From Pseudomonas marginalis (GTDB lineage: Bacteria; Pseudomonadota; Gammaproteobacteria; Pseudomonadales; Pseudomonadaceae): 64,000 bases of DNA. The notes beneath the pieces are model-generated. The model had not been told where the DNA came from, made no database searches, and worked only from the letters and a program-made list of their open reading frames with translations. Where the stretch lies: positions 1,865,001 to 1,929,000 of the forward strand of contig NZ_JALJWV010000001.1 of the NCBI RefSeq assembly GCF_024169655.1, read 5' to 3'. Shown here piece after piece: positions 35,470 through 43,303 of this stretch (position 1 is its first letter; each line of letters opens with the position of its first letter). The position numbers and the translations under genes are program-made.

Positions 35470-37248
35470 ATGAGTGGTTATGCCCATCCGTACCGCGACA
35501 CCGAATTCGTGCTGGAGGCGTTGGTCGGATTTGAGCAGTTGTGCGCGAGCGCCCAGCTTCAGGATGTCAACAGCGAGCTGGTCAGCGCCATCTTGAGCGA
35601 GGCAGGCCGCTTGGGCTCCGGCGTGCTGGCGCCGCTCAACCGGGTCGGTGATACCCAAGGTACGCACCTGGGGGAACAGGGCGTGCAAGAAGCACCGGGG
35701 TTTGCCGAGGCGTATCGGCAATTCCAGGAAGGCGGCTGGCCCTCGTTGACCGCTGCGGAACAACACGGCGGGCAGAACCTGCCGAACGTGATCGGCACGG
35801 CCGTCAATGAGATCTGGCACTCAGCCAACATGGCATTCGCCTTGTGCCCCATGTTGACCCAGGGCGCCATCGAAGCCATCGCCCATCACGGCTCGGCCGA
35901 ACTGCAAGGCGCCTACCTGGAAAAACTGGTGAGCGGCGAGTGGACCGGGACGATGAACCTGACCGAGCCGGATGCCGGCTCCGATCTGGCGGCCATCAAG
36001 AGCCGCGCCGTGCCCCAGGGCGACCACTATCTGATCACTGGCCAGAAGATTTTCATCACCTGGGGCGATCACCAGATGACCGACAACGTCGTGCATTTGG
36101 TCCTGGCACGCCTGCCGGATGCGCCGGCGGGCGTCAAAGGCATTTCGCTGTTCGTGGTGCCTAAGTTCTTGCTCGATGCCCAAGGCCAGCCGGGCGTGCG
36201 CAATAACGTCCAGTGCATCTCCCTGGAACACAAATTGGGCATTCATGGCAGCCCGACCTGCGTGATGAATTTCGGCGACCCCGAGGGGGCGGTCGGGTAT
36301 CTGCTCGGCGAGCCGCACATGGGCCTGACCTGCATGTTCACCATGATGAACCATGCCCGCCAGAGTGTTGGCTTGCAGGGCTTGTCGATTGCCGAGCGCG
36401 CTTACCAGCAGGCCCGTCAATACGCCAAAGACCGTCTGCAGGGCACGCGCAAGGACGGCAGCCGTTTCTCGATCATTCGCTTTCCCGATGTGCGCCGGAT
36501 GCTGTTGCAGATGAAAGCGTCCATCGAAGCGATGCGCGCGTTGTCGCTGGTGGCCGCCGCCGAAGTCGACCGTGCCGCGCATGCGCCCACGCCGGAACTT
36601 GCGCGCCATCACCAGGGGCGCGTCGATGTGTTCACCCCGATCGTCAAAGGCTGGCTGACCGAACTGGCTCAGGAAGTCACCTCCCTCGGCGTGCAAATCC
36701 ACGGCGGCATGGGCTTCATCGAAGAGACCGGCGCGGCGCAGCATTATCGCGATGCACGCATCCTGACCATTTATGAAGGCACCACCGGCATTCAGGCGCT
36801 TGACCTGGTGGGGCGCAAGACCCTGCTGAACCAGGGCGCGTTGCTGAACAGCCTGCTCGAGGAAATGGATCAAACCGTCGAGCAACTGCGTCACATCGAC
36901 GCCCTCGACTATCAGGCAGTGGCGTTGGCCGCCGCGCTTGGCGCCGGGCGCGAGGCCTTGTCGCGGTTACTCGACAACGCCAAGCACGATGCGGATTGGG
37001 CCGGCAGCGTCAGCGTCAACTTCCTGATGCTCTTCGGCTACCTGTCGGGCGGCTGGCTCATGGCGCGTTCTGCCGTGCAGGCGCACGCACAGCTGCAAGC
37101 CGGCACGGGCGATGCGGCCTTCCTCAAGACCAAAGGCGTCAGCGCACGCTTCTACGCGGAGCAATTGTTGCCGCGGGTACATGCGTTGTTGGCGGCGATC
37201 AGCGCTGGGAGCGCGAGCATCATGGCGCTGGATGAAGAACAGTTCTGA
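35470..37248 (+). CDS. Acyl-CoA dehydrogenase (long C-terminal type)
   Basis: This 592-residue flavoprotein belongs to the acyl-CoA dehydrogenase group with an added C-terminal domain. Motifs are GTMNLTEPDAGSDLAAIKSRA for the flavin region, ISLEHKLGIHGSPTCVMNF, and catalytic Glu436 in LTIYEGTTGIQALDLVGRK. Such enzymes often act on short or unusual acyl-CoAs, for example 3-methylmercaptopropionyl-CoA (DmdC). GAGGA precedes the ATG at 35470. The CoA-transferase gene follows after 43 bp, so the two form an operon opposite the AraC regulator. Confidence 0.92.
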   Translation: MSGYAHPYRDTEFVLEALVGFEQLCASAQLQDVNSELVSAILSEAGRLGSGVLAPLNRVGDTQGTHLGEQGVQEAPGFAEAYRQFQEGGWPSLTAAEQHGGQNLPNVIGTAVNEIWHSANMAFALCPMLTQGAIEAIAHHGSAELQGAYLEKLVSGEWTGTMNLTEPDAGSDLAAIKSRAVPQGDHYLITGQKIFITWGDHQMTDNVVHLVLARLPDAPAGVKGISLFVVPKFLLDAQGQPGVRNNVQCISLEHKLGIHGSPTCVMNFGDPEGAVGYLLGEPHMGLTCMFTMMNHARQSVGLQGLSIAERAYQQARQYAKDRLQGTRKDGSRFSIIRFPDVRRMLLQMKASIEAMRALSLVAAAEVDRAAHAPTPELARHHQGRVDVFTPIVKGWLTELAQEVTSLGVQIHGGMGFIEETGAAQHYRDARILTIYEGTTGIQALDLVGRKTLLNQGALLNSLLEEMDQTVEQLRHIDALDYQAVALAAALGAGREALSRLLDNAKHDADWAGSVSVNFLMLFGYLSGGWLMARSAVQAHAQLQAGTGDAAFLKTKGVSARFYAEQLLPRVHALLAAISAGSASIMALDEEQF

Positions 37249-37291
37249 CACCGCGTTGGTTTTTGTGCCTAACTTTTTTGAGGTTCACCCC

Positions 37292-38797
37292 ATGCATCAC
37301 CAGCGCATTCGCCTGGATTCCTTGCACGAAAAAATCATGAGCGCGGCGCAGGCCGCCGCGTTCATTCAAGACGGCATGACCGTGGGCATGAGTGGTTTCG
37401 GTGGCGCAGGGGACGCCAAGGCCGTGCCACTGGCGCTCATCGAGCGCGCCCGGCAGTGTCCGCTCAAGATCAACCTGATCACCGGCGCGAGCCTCGGGCG
37501 TGGCCTGGACGGGCAGATGGCCGAGGCCGGGCTGCTGGCGCGGCGCATGCCGTTTCAAGGCGACCCGGTGCTGCGCAAGGCGATCAACGAAGGCCGCGTG
37601 GTGTTTATCGACCAGCACCTGAGCGAAGTGGTCGAACAACTGCGCGACGGTAGCCTGCCGACTCCGGATGTCGCGGTGATTGAAGCGGTGGCGATCACCG
37701 AACAGGGGCATATCGTGCCGACGTCTTCGGTCGGCAATTCGGCCAGTTTCGCCCAGACGGCGCGGCAGGTCATCGTTGAGCTGAACCTGGCCAGCAGCCC
37801 TTATTTTGAAGGGATGCACGATATTTATCAGCCCCACGGGCGCCCTGGCCGCGGGCCGATTCCGGTCATCAGCCCGGATGATCGCATCGGCACCCAGGCC
37901 ATTGCGATTGACCCTGCCAAGATCGTCGCCATCGTGCTGTGCAATACGCCGGAATCTGCGATTCCCATGCTGCCGCCCGATCATGAGACCCAGGCGATTG
38001 CCGACCATCTGGTGGCGTTTTTCGAGCAGGAAGTGGAGCACAAACGCTTGGGCAGAAGCCTGGCGCCGTTGCAAGTCGGCGTCGGCTCCATTGCCAACGC
38101 CGTCATGTGCGGGCTGATCGATGCGCCGTTCACCGACCTGGTGCAGTACTCGGAGGTGTTGCAGGATTCGACCTTTGAATTGCTCGACGCGGGCAAGCTG
38201 AAGTTTGCCTCCGGCTGTTCGATCACCCTGTCCGGCCCCTGTGGCGAGCGGGTGTTCGGCAACCTGGAAAAATACGCCGACCGCCTGGTGCTGCGCCCCC
38301 AGGAAATCTCCAATCACCCGGAAGTGATTCGACGGTTAGGCGTGATTGCCATCAACACCGCGCTGGAATTCGACCTGTACGGGAACGTCAACTCCACCCA
38401 CGTCTGTGGTACGCAGATCATGAATGGCATCGGTGGCTCGGGAGACTTCGCCCGTAACGCGCTGCTGTCGATTTTCGTGACCAAGTCGATCGCCAAGGAC
38501 GGTGCGATTTCCCGCGTGGTGCCGATGGTCAGCCATGTCGACCACACCGAGCATGACGTCGATATCCTGGTGACGGAACAAGGGCTGGCGGACCTGCGTG
38601 GTCTGGCGCCGAAAGAACGGGCCGAGTTGATCATCAACCACTGCGTGCACCCGGATTATCGCGAGGCGTTGCGCAGCTACTTCAAGGCCGCGTGCGCCAA
38701 GGGTGGGCATACGCCGCATGTGTTGAGCAAGGCCTTGAGTTGGCACATCAATCTGCAGGAAACCGGTTCGATGCAGGCGGCCGCCGTCGGCGTCTAG
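37292..38797 (+). CDS. Acetyl-CoA hydrolase / succinyl-CoA:acetate CoA-transferase family
   Basis: This 501-residue family I CoA-transferase has the N-terminal glycine-rich DGMTVGMSGFGGAGDAKAVP, the segment VGVGSIANAVM with the thioester-forming Glu288 in QYSEVLQDS, and HVCGTQIMNGIGGSGDFARNA, a hallmark of Ach1/AarC/Cat1 enzymes. It would transfer CoA between succinyl-, propionyl- or acetyl-CoA and a short acid, or hydrolyse acetyl-CoA. Together with the upstream acyl-CoA dehydrogenase it may activate and desaturate a short-chain acid. GAGG precedes the ATG. Confidence 0.92.
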   Translation: MHHQRIRLDSLHEKIMSAAQAAAFIQDGMTVGMSGFGGAGDAKAVPLALIERARQCPLKINLITGASLGRGLDGQMAEAGLLARRMPFQGDPVLRKAINEGRVVFIDQHLSEVVEQLRDGSLPTPDVAVIEAVAITEQGHIVPTSSVGNSASFAQTARQVIVELNLASSPYFEGMHDIYQPHGRPGRGPIPVISPDDRIGTQAIAIDPAKIVAIVLCNTPESAIPMLPPDHETQAIADHLVAFFEQEVEHKRLGRSLAPLQVGVGSIANAVMCGLIDAPFTDLVQYSEVLQDSTFELLDAGKLKFASGCSITLSGPCGERVFGNLEKYADRLVLRPQEISNHPEVIRRLGVIAINTALEFDLYGNVNSTHVCGTQIMNGIGGSGDFARNALLSIFVTKSIAKDGAISRVVPMVSHVDHTEHDVDILVTEQGLADLRGLAPKERAELIINHCVHPDYREALRSYFKAACAKGGHTPHVLSKALSWHINLQETGSMQAAAVGV

Positions 38798-38818
38798 GCT
38801 GGGTTTGCACTTGAAACA

Positions 38819-38839
38819 AGCCCGCCATTGCGGCGGGCT
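38819..38839. terminator. Hairpin between convergent genes
   Basis: AGCCCGCC-ATTGC-GGCGGGCT stem of 8 bp between the CoA-transferase and peptidase genes. T tracts are lacking, so it may act through Rho or as a mRNA end protector. Confidence 0.5.
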
Positions 38840-38849
38840 CCTGCCACAC

Positions 38850-40589
38850 TCAGAGCTTCGGTAGCTGACCGACTCGGCCCATCATTTCGGTGACGATCTG
38901 CAGGTCGAGGAGGAACTGCTCGACGGTCTTGAACTCATTGTCGGTGTGCCCGGTGTACTTCACTTCCGGGCGTGCCAGGCCGAACTGCACGCCGTTGGGC
39001 AGTTCATGCACGGAGGTGGCGCCGGCCGAACTGCCGAACGCGTGTTTCATGCCCAGGTTTTCCGTGGACACCGCCAACAAGGCCTTGACCCACTCACCTT
39101 CCGGGTTGCGGTACATCGGTTCGGCGACCGAGTAGGTGAAGTTCACGTTGACCTTGGTTTTCTTGTCCCAGGCGCTGAGCTTGTCGGCAATTTGCGCTTT
39201 GAGTTTCTCCGGCGATTTACCCTTGGGTACGCGCAGGTTCACCGCCAGCTTGAAGGTTTTGTCGTCCAGGTCGACGAACGTCAGCGAGGTGGTCAGCGGC
39301 CCCATGAAGTCATCGGCGAAGCCCACGCCCAATTTGCCGCCCAGGTAATCCAGGCCCCAGTTGTCGGCGGCATAACGCGCCGCGTCGGTGATGTGGTTGT
39401 GCTTGAGGGCGATCTTGCCGTCGACGCTGTGGATCAGCTCCAGCATGCGCGCGACCGGGTTCACCCCGGATTCCGGTTCGGACGAGTGCGCGGAGACCCC
39501 GGTGACTGTCAACTGCACTTCTTTGCCGACCACCTTGGCGCTCACCTGGAAGTCAGCGCCATTGCGCTGGGCGTATTGCGCACCGGCCTCTTGCAGGCTG
39601 GCGGCCAACTCGGCGGGTTTGTCGCTGAGCAACGTGGCGACCGACGCCGAGGGAATCTGGTTGGTCGCTTTGCCGCCGGTCATGGCGATGATTTCCGCGC
39701 CTTTGCCTTCACCTTTGCGGCGCGGGAAAGTGGCCATGACCGTGCCGTAGCCTTTTTCGGCAATGACCACCGGGTAGCCGCCATCCAGCGCCAGGTTGTA
39801 CGGCGGCGTCGGGTTGCGTTCGAAGTAATAGGGGATCGCGTCGCCGGAAGTTTCCTCGGTGGTGTCCACTAGCAGCTTGAACGTGCGCGCCAGCGGCAGC
39901 TTCTCTTCCTTGATCACCTTCATGGCGTACATCGCCACCACGATGCCATTTTTGTCGTCTTCAGTCCCGCGGCCGTACATGCGGTCGCCGATCAGCGTGA
40001 CCTTGAACGGATCGAGCTGGGTGCCGTCTTTCAACACCCAATTTTCCGGCGTCACCGGCACCACATCCGCATGCGCGTGGATGCCCACCACTTCATCGCC
40101 GCTGCCTTCCAGGGAGATTTCGTACACGCGGTTGTCGATGTTACGGAAGTTCAGGTTGAAGTCTTTCGCCAGGCCCTGCAGCTTGTCGGCGATCTTGAGG
40201 AATTGCGGGTTTTTGTACTGCGGCACGCCGTCGACGTTGAACGTCGGAATTTCCACCAGCTCGCGCAGAGTCTCGGTGGCGGCCTTGGCGTATTTCACTC
40301 GCGCATAAATGCCCAGCAGGCGATTGATTTCGTTCTGTTGCTCAGCGCTCAGGGTTTTGTGCCCGAGAAAGGCGCTGATCGCCGGGCCGACATCGCTGGT
40401 TTTACCCAGCTCGCCCTGGGCCAGGGTGCCGAGGAAACTGTTGAAGTCAGTCACCGAGGTTTCGCTGAAACCCTTGAGAATCGCCGTGCTCTGCTGTGGG
40501 GTGATGTTGGCGAAAGCGGGGCTGACGAAGGTCGAGAGGCTCGCGGCGAACACGCTGGCGGCAGCCAATTGCTTGAGTGGAAAGTACAT
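38850..40589 (-). CDS. Secreted M20 family dipeptidase
   Basis: This 579-residue M20 metallopeptidase has a signal peptide (FPLKQLAAASVFAASLSTFVSPAFA). Metal ligands are visible in VVGIHAHADVVPV (His-x-Asp), GRGTEDDKNGIV (Asp-Asp) and LLVDTTEETSGDAIP (Glu-Glu) with a dimerisation insert, then SSAGATSVHELPNG near the C-terminus supplying the last His. It would cleave dipeptides or deacylate amino acids in the periplasm. I chose the ATG at 40589, with AAGGA upstream; another ATG at 40601 is too close to that ribosome site. It is monocistronic and convergent with the CoA-transferase gene. Confidence 0.88.
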   Translation of the reverse strand: MYFPLKQLAAASVFAASLSTFVSPAFANITPQQSTAILKGFSETSVTDFNSFLGTLAQGELGKTSDVGPAISAFLGHKTLSAEQQNEINRLLGIYARVKYAKAATETLRELVEIPTFNVDGVPQYKNPQFLKIADKLQGLAKDFNLNFRNIDNRVYEISLEGSGDEVVGIHAHADVVPVTPENWVLKDGTQLDPFKVTLIGDRMYGRGTEDDKNGIVVAMYAMKVIKEEKLPLARTFKLLVDTTEETSGDAIPYYFERNPTPPYNLALDGGYPVVIAEKGYGTVMATFPRRKGEGKGAEIIAMTGGKATNQIPSASVATLLSDKPAELAASLQEAGAQYAQRNGADFQVSAKVVGKEVQLTVTGVSAHSSEPESGVNPVARMLELIHSVDGKIALKHNHITDAARYAADNWGLDYLGGKLGVGFADDFMGPLTTSLTFVDLDDKTFKLAVNLRVPKGKSPEKLKAQIADKLSAWDKKTKVNVNFTYSVAEPMYRNPEGEWVKALLAVSTENLGMKHAFGSSAGATSVHELPNGVQFGLARPEVKYTGHTDNEFKTVEQFLLDLQIVTEMMGRVGQLPKL

Positions 40590-40804
40590 GGCGGGACGCA
40601 TTCCTTTGCTGGTAGTGAGTAGGGCGTTTCTGATCGTTAGATCAGAAACATTTCCACACACTACCATCACCTTGCTTGAGAGTGGCAGACCTTGGTGTAG
40701 GAAATTTCTTGGTCAAGCTGCCCAGTTGGCGAGAACCGTCCACATGGGTTTGTGGTGGGTGTTCAGTCACGTTTAGGTCAAGGGCGCGCCGGCGCGAGCG
40801 CGGT

Positions 40805-41431
40805 TTAATCCAGGCTATAACGCACCGACAGCGTGCCCTTTTTCTCCGACAGGGCCAGGATCGTCACCTGGCCCAATTCGCCTAACGCCTGCACATGCGT
40901 GCCACCACAGGCATACGCGGGCAATTCGCCGAAGCCGACTTCGCGGGTGCCGTCTTCCAGGCGCATCTGGCGCGGGTAGTCGGCGGCGATCCATTGGTTG
41001 ATCTGCTGTTGAATCGCGTCGGCGTCCATCGTGTGTGCGCTTTCACCGCGGATAAAGGTGATCTTGCCTTCGCCCGGCCAGTGGTGGGCCTTGATCGGCA
41101 TCCAGCCCAAGGCCTCGCCAGCGTTGCCGATCAGATGCCCGGCGGAATGCAGGCGGGTGTGCAAGGCGCGGCGCTCGGCATCGACCCGTGCGTTGATCGG
41201 GCCAGGTTCTACGGGCTGGTCGAGGTAATGCACCACGCGCTCCGCCTCTTGGGTGACCCGCAGCACCCGGCTGTCGCCCAGCCAGCCGGTGTCGAATGGC
41301 TGGCCGCCGCCCTGGGGGTGGAAAATCGTCGACTGCAGCGTGACCGCAAACTGCTCTTCGTGGGCGGTGCAGCTCAGCACTTCAAGCTCGGCGGTCAGGT
41401 GGTCGTGGGTGAAAAACAGGCGCTCGGTCAT
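40805..41431 (-). CDS. Alanyl-tRNA editing protein AlaX
   Basis: This 208-residue stand-alone AlaX-type deacylase removes Ser or Gly wrongly attached to tRNA-Ala. Zinc ligands are present: His95 and His99 (RLHSAGH), Cys175 and His179 (YACGGTH). The GGGQPFDTGW segment is the class mark. It lacks the AlaRS catalytic core, as expected. No close same-strand neighbour; it diverges from the LysR gene with 89 bp between starts. Confidence 0.92.
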   Translation of the reverse strand: MTERLFFTHDHLTAELEVLSCTAHEEQFAVTLQSTIFHPQGGGQPFDTGWLGDSRVLRVTQEAERVVHYLDQPVEPGPINARVDAERRALHTRLHSAGHLIGNAGEALGWMPIKAHHWPGEGKITFIRGESAHTMDADAIQQQINQWIAADYPRQMRLEDGTREVGFGELPAYACGGTHVQALGELGQVTILALSEKKGTLSVRYSLD

Positions 41432-41520
41432 CGTCTACATCCGCATCAAGGTTCTGCGGGCAGTATAAATAGTGCGCAGATGGGTGATAATCCGTTCAAT
41501 TATCAATGGACTTGTGCGTC

Positions 41521-42471
41521 ATGAGCATCAATCTTCCTTTGTCGCTGCTGGGTGAAATGGCGATTTTCGTCAAAGTGGTGGAAGCCGGCAGTTTTTCTGC
41601 GGCAGCGCGACAATTGAGCGTGTCGCCTTCGGCGGTGAGCCGCAGCATCTCGCGTCTCGAACAGGCGTTGGCCACGCGCCTGCTGCAACGCACCACGCGC
41701 AAGCTGCGTTTGAGCGAGGGCGGCGAAGAGGTGTTCAAGCGTTGCCAGGAGATGGTCAACGCGGCGCGTTCGGTGATGGAAATCAGCGGCCAGTTCACCC
41801 ACGAGGCCGAGGGCCTGGTGCGGGTCAGCGTGCCCAAGGCGGTGGGGCGGTTCGTGGTGCATCCGCATATGCCGGAGTTTCTGCGGCGCTATCCCAAGGT
41901 CGATGTGCAACTGATCCTTGAGGATCGGCAGGTGGACCTGATCGATGACAATGTCGACCTGAGTATCCGTATCACCGACAGCCCGCCGCCGGGTCTGGTG
42001 GGGCGGCAATTACTGTCCATCGAACACGTGGTGTGTGCGACGCCGCAGTACCTGGCCGAGCACGGCACGCCGAGTCATCCCCATGATCTGCTGGCGCACA
42101 GCTGCATCTACCTGGGCGAAACCCCGGGGGACTCACGCTGGAAGTTTCGCCGGGCGGCGGGCAAGGCGGTCACCGTGGCGGTGCGTGGGCGTTATGCGGC
42201 GAACCACACCGGCGTGCGCCTGGATGCGGTGTTGCAGCATGTGGGGATTGGCAGCTTGCCGTATTTCACGGCGCGGCATGCGTTGGATGAGGGGCGCTTG
42301 GTGCAGGTGTTGCCCGAGTGGGATTTTATTGCGTCCTACCATGGCGAGGCCTGGTTGCTGCATTCGCCGACGCGTTACCTGCCGCCGAAGGTGCGGGTGT
42401 TCATTGATTATCTGGTGGCGTGCATGGCCACCGAGCCGACGCTGGTGTGGGAGGGGGCTTGCCCCCGATAG
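41521..42471 (+). CDS. LysR family transcriptional regulator with REP-encoded tail
   Basis: This 316-residue LysR has an N-terminal helix-turn-helix (FVKVVEAGSFSAAARQLSVSPSAVSRSISRLEQALATRLLQRTTR) and a substrate domain (GLVRVSVPKAVGRFVVHPHMPEFLRRYPKVDVQL). Its last residues, VWEGACPR, are encoded by the first arm of REPIN A (42446-42534) and the stop TAG lies inside it, so the element has rewritten the C-terminus. Homologues would be expected to end near PTL. It is divergent from AlaX and is likely autoregulated from the 89-bp gap. Start ATG at 41521 is preferred over 41506. Confidence 0.9.
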   Translation: MSINLPLSLLGEMAIFVKVVEAGSFSAAARQLSVSPSAVSRSISRLEQALATRLLQRTTRKLRLSEGGEEVFKRCQEMVNAARSVMEISGQFTHEAEGLVRVSVPKAVGRFVVHPHMPEFLRRYPKVDVQLILEDRQVDLIDDNVDLSIRITDSPPPGLVGRQLLSIEHVVCATPQYLAEHGTPSHPHDLLAHSCIYLGETPGDSRWKFRRAAGKAVTVAVRGRYAANHTGVRLDAVLQHVGIGSLPYFTARHALDEGRLVQVLPEWDFIASYHGEAWLLHSPTRYLPPKVRVFIDYLVACMATEPTLVWEGACPR

Positions 42472-42534
42472 CGGTGGATCAGTCATGCATGTATTGGCTG
42501 ACACACCGCCATCGGGGGCAAGCCCCCTCCCACA
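42446..42534. repeat. REPIN A
   Basis: Two inverted REP arms: TGTGGGAGGGGGCTTGCCCC at the left and its inverse complement at the right, with a short spacer that includes GGATCAGTCATGCATGTATT. It overlaps the LysR 3' end. It is the left copy of the duplication that ends at 43074. Confidence 0.92.
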
Positions 42535-42720
42535 TTGAATGATCAGTGCTTGCTCTGGTCCTGCGGCATGGCCAGCAGTTGCTTTTCCTGGTTCCAGTCG
42601 AACGGTTCGTCGTTCTGTTCGGCTTCAAAGCGCCGCTCTTCCAGGGCCTGGTACAGGTCCAGTTCTTCGTCGGGCAGGATGACCTGGCTCATCATGTCCT
42701 GGCCCAGGTACTGGCTCTCG
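42535..42720 (-). pseudogene. Partial duplicate of the gene at 42822-43229
   Basis: This 186-bp stretch repeats the 3' part of the minus-strand gene at 42822-43229, lying 279 bp to its left. Relative to the intact copy it lacks exactly 75 bp (42956-43030), an in-frame loss, and has two base differences (for example CAGTTGC for CAGCTGC). It is cut off at 42720 by REPIN B, leaving no start codon, so it is a remnant. Confidence 0.88.
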
Positions 42721-42724
42721 GTAG

Positions 42725-42813
42725 TGTGGGAGGGGGCTTGCCCCCGATAGCGGTGGATCAGTCATGCATGTACTGGCTGACACACCGCCATCGGGGGCAA
42801 GCCCCCTCCCACA
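42725..42813. repeat. REPIN B
   Basis: Copy of REPIN A at an offset of 279 bp, differing by one base in the spacer (GTACTGG for GTATTGG). It sits 8 bp beyond the intact gene's stop codon. Confidence 0.92.
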
Positions 42814-42821
42814 TTGAATGA

Positions 42822-43229
42822 TCAGTGCTTGCTCTGGTCCTGCGGCATGGCCAGCAGCTGCTTTTCCTGGTTCCAGTCGAACGGTTCGTCGTTCTGTTCG
42901 GCTTCAAAGCGCCGCTCTTCCAGAGCCTGGTACAGGTCCAGTTCTTCGTCGGGCATGAAGTGCAGGCAATCGCCGCCGAAGAACCACAGCAGGTCGCGTG
43001 GCACCAGATGGGCAATTTGCGGGTAGCGCAGGATGACCTGGCTCATCATGTCCTGGCCCAGGTACTGGCTCTCGATCGGATCGATCGGCAGCAGGGCGCG
43101 CAGTTCATCGAAACGTTCCAGGAACAGCAGGTGGCTTTCCTCGGGCACCTGTTCGGCTTCGCCGACGGCAACCAGGATGCTGCGCAGGTGGTCGAGCAAG
43201 ACGAGATGATCGGCAACGACGTTGGACAC
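42822..43229 (-). CDS. Conserved protein of unknown function downstream of fadE
   Basis: This 135-residue acidic protein has no signal peptide or transmembrane segment and no domain I recognise. It contains LRALLPIDPIESQYLGQDMMSQVILRYP and LVPRDLLWFFGGDCLHFMPDEELDLYQALEERR. A start at GTG 43229 is chosen because GAGGA lies 8 bp upstream; an upstream TTG at 43244 lies inside the ribosome site. It follows fadE on the same strand after a hairpin. The position right after fadE suggests a role linked to beta-oxidation or membrane, which is inference only. Its 3' half is duplicated to the right of LysR. Confidence 0.75.
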   Translation of the reverse strand: MSNVVADHLVLLDHLRSILVAVGEAEQVPEESHLLFLERFDELRALLPIDPIESQYLGQDMMSQVILRYPQIAHLVPRDLLWFFGGDCLHFMPDEELDLYQALEERRFEAEQNDEPFDWNQEKQLLAMPQDQSKH

Positions 43230-43246
43230 GAGATAAGTCCTCAAAG

Positions 43247-43284
43247 CAAAAACGGGCGCGAGAGTATATAGCCCAAGCGCCCGT
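43247..43284 (-). terminator. Hairpin with T tract after fadE
   Basis: ACGGGCG/CGCCCGT arms (43252-43258 and 43278-43284) around a 19-base loop, followed on the minus strand by TTTTTGC. Located between fadE and the next gene, it may terminate or attenuate. Confidence 0.5.
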
Positions 43285-43303
43285 AATTATATGGCCTGTG
43301 GGA

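Noticed and set aside
42446..42813. CRISPR-like repeat array
   Set aside because: The repeats are REPIN hairpins with two copies only, and no short unique spacers or cas genes are present.
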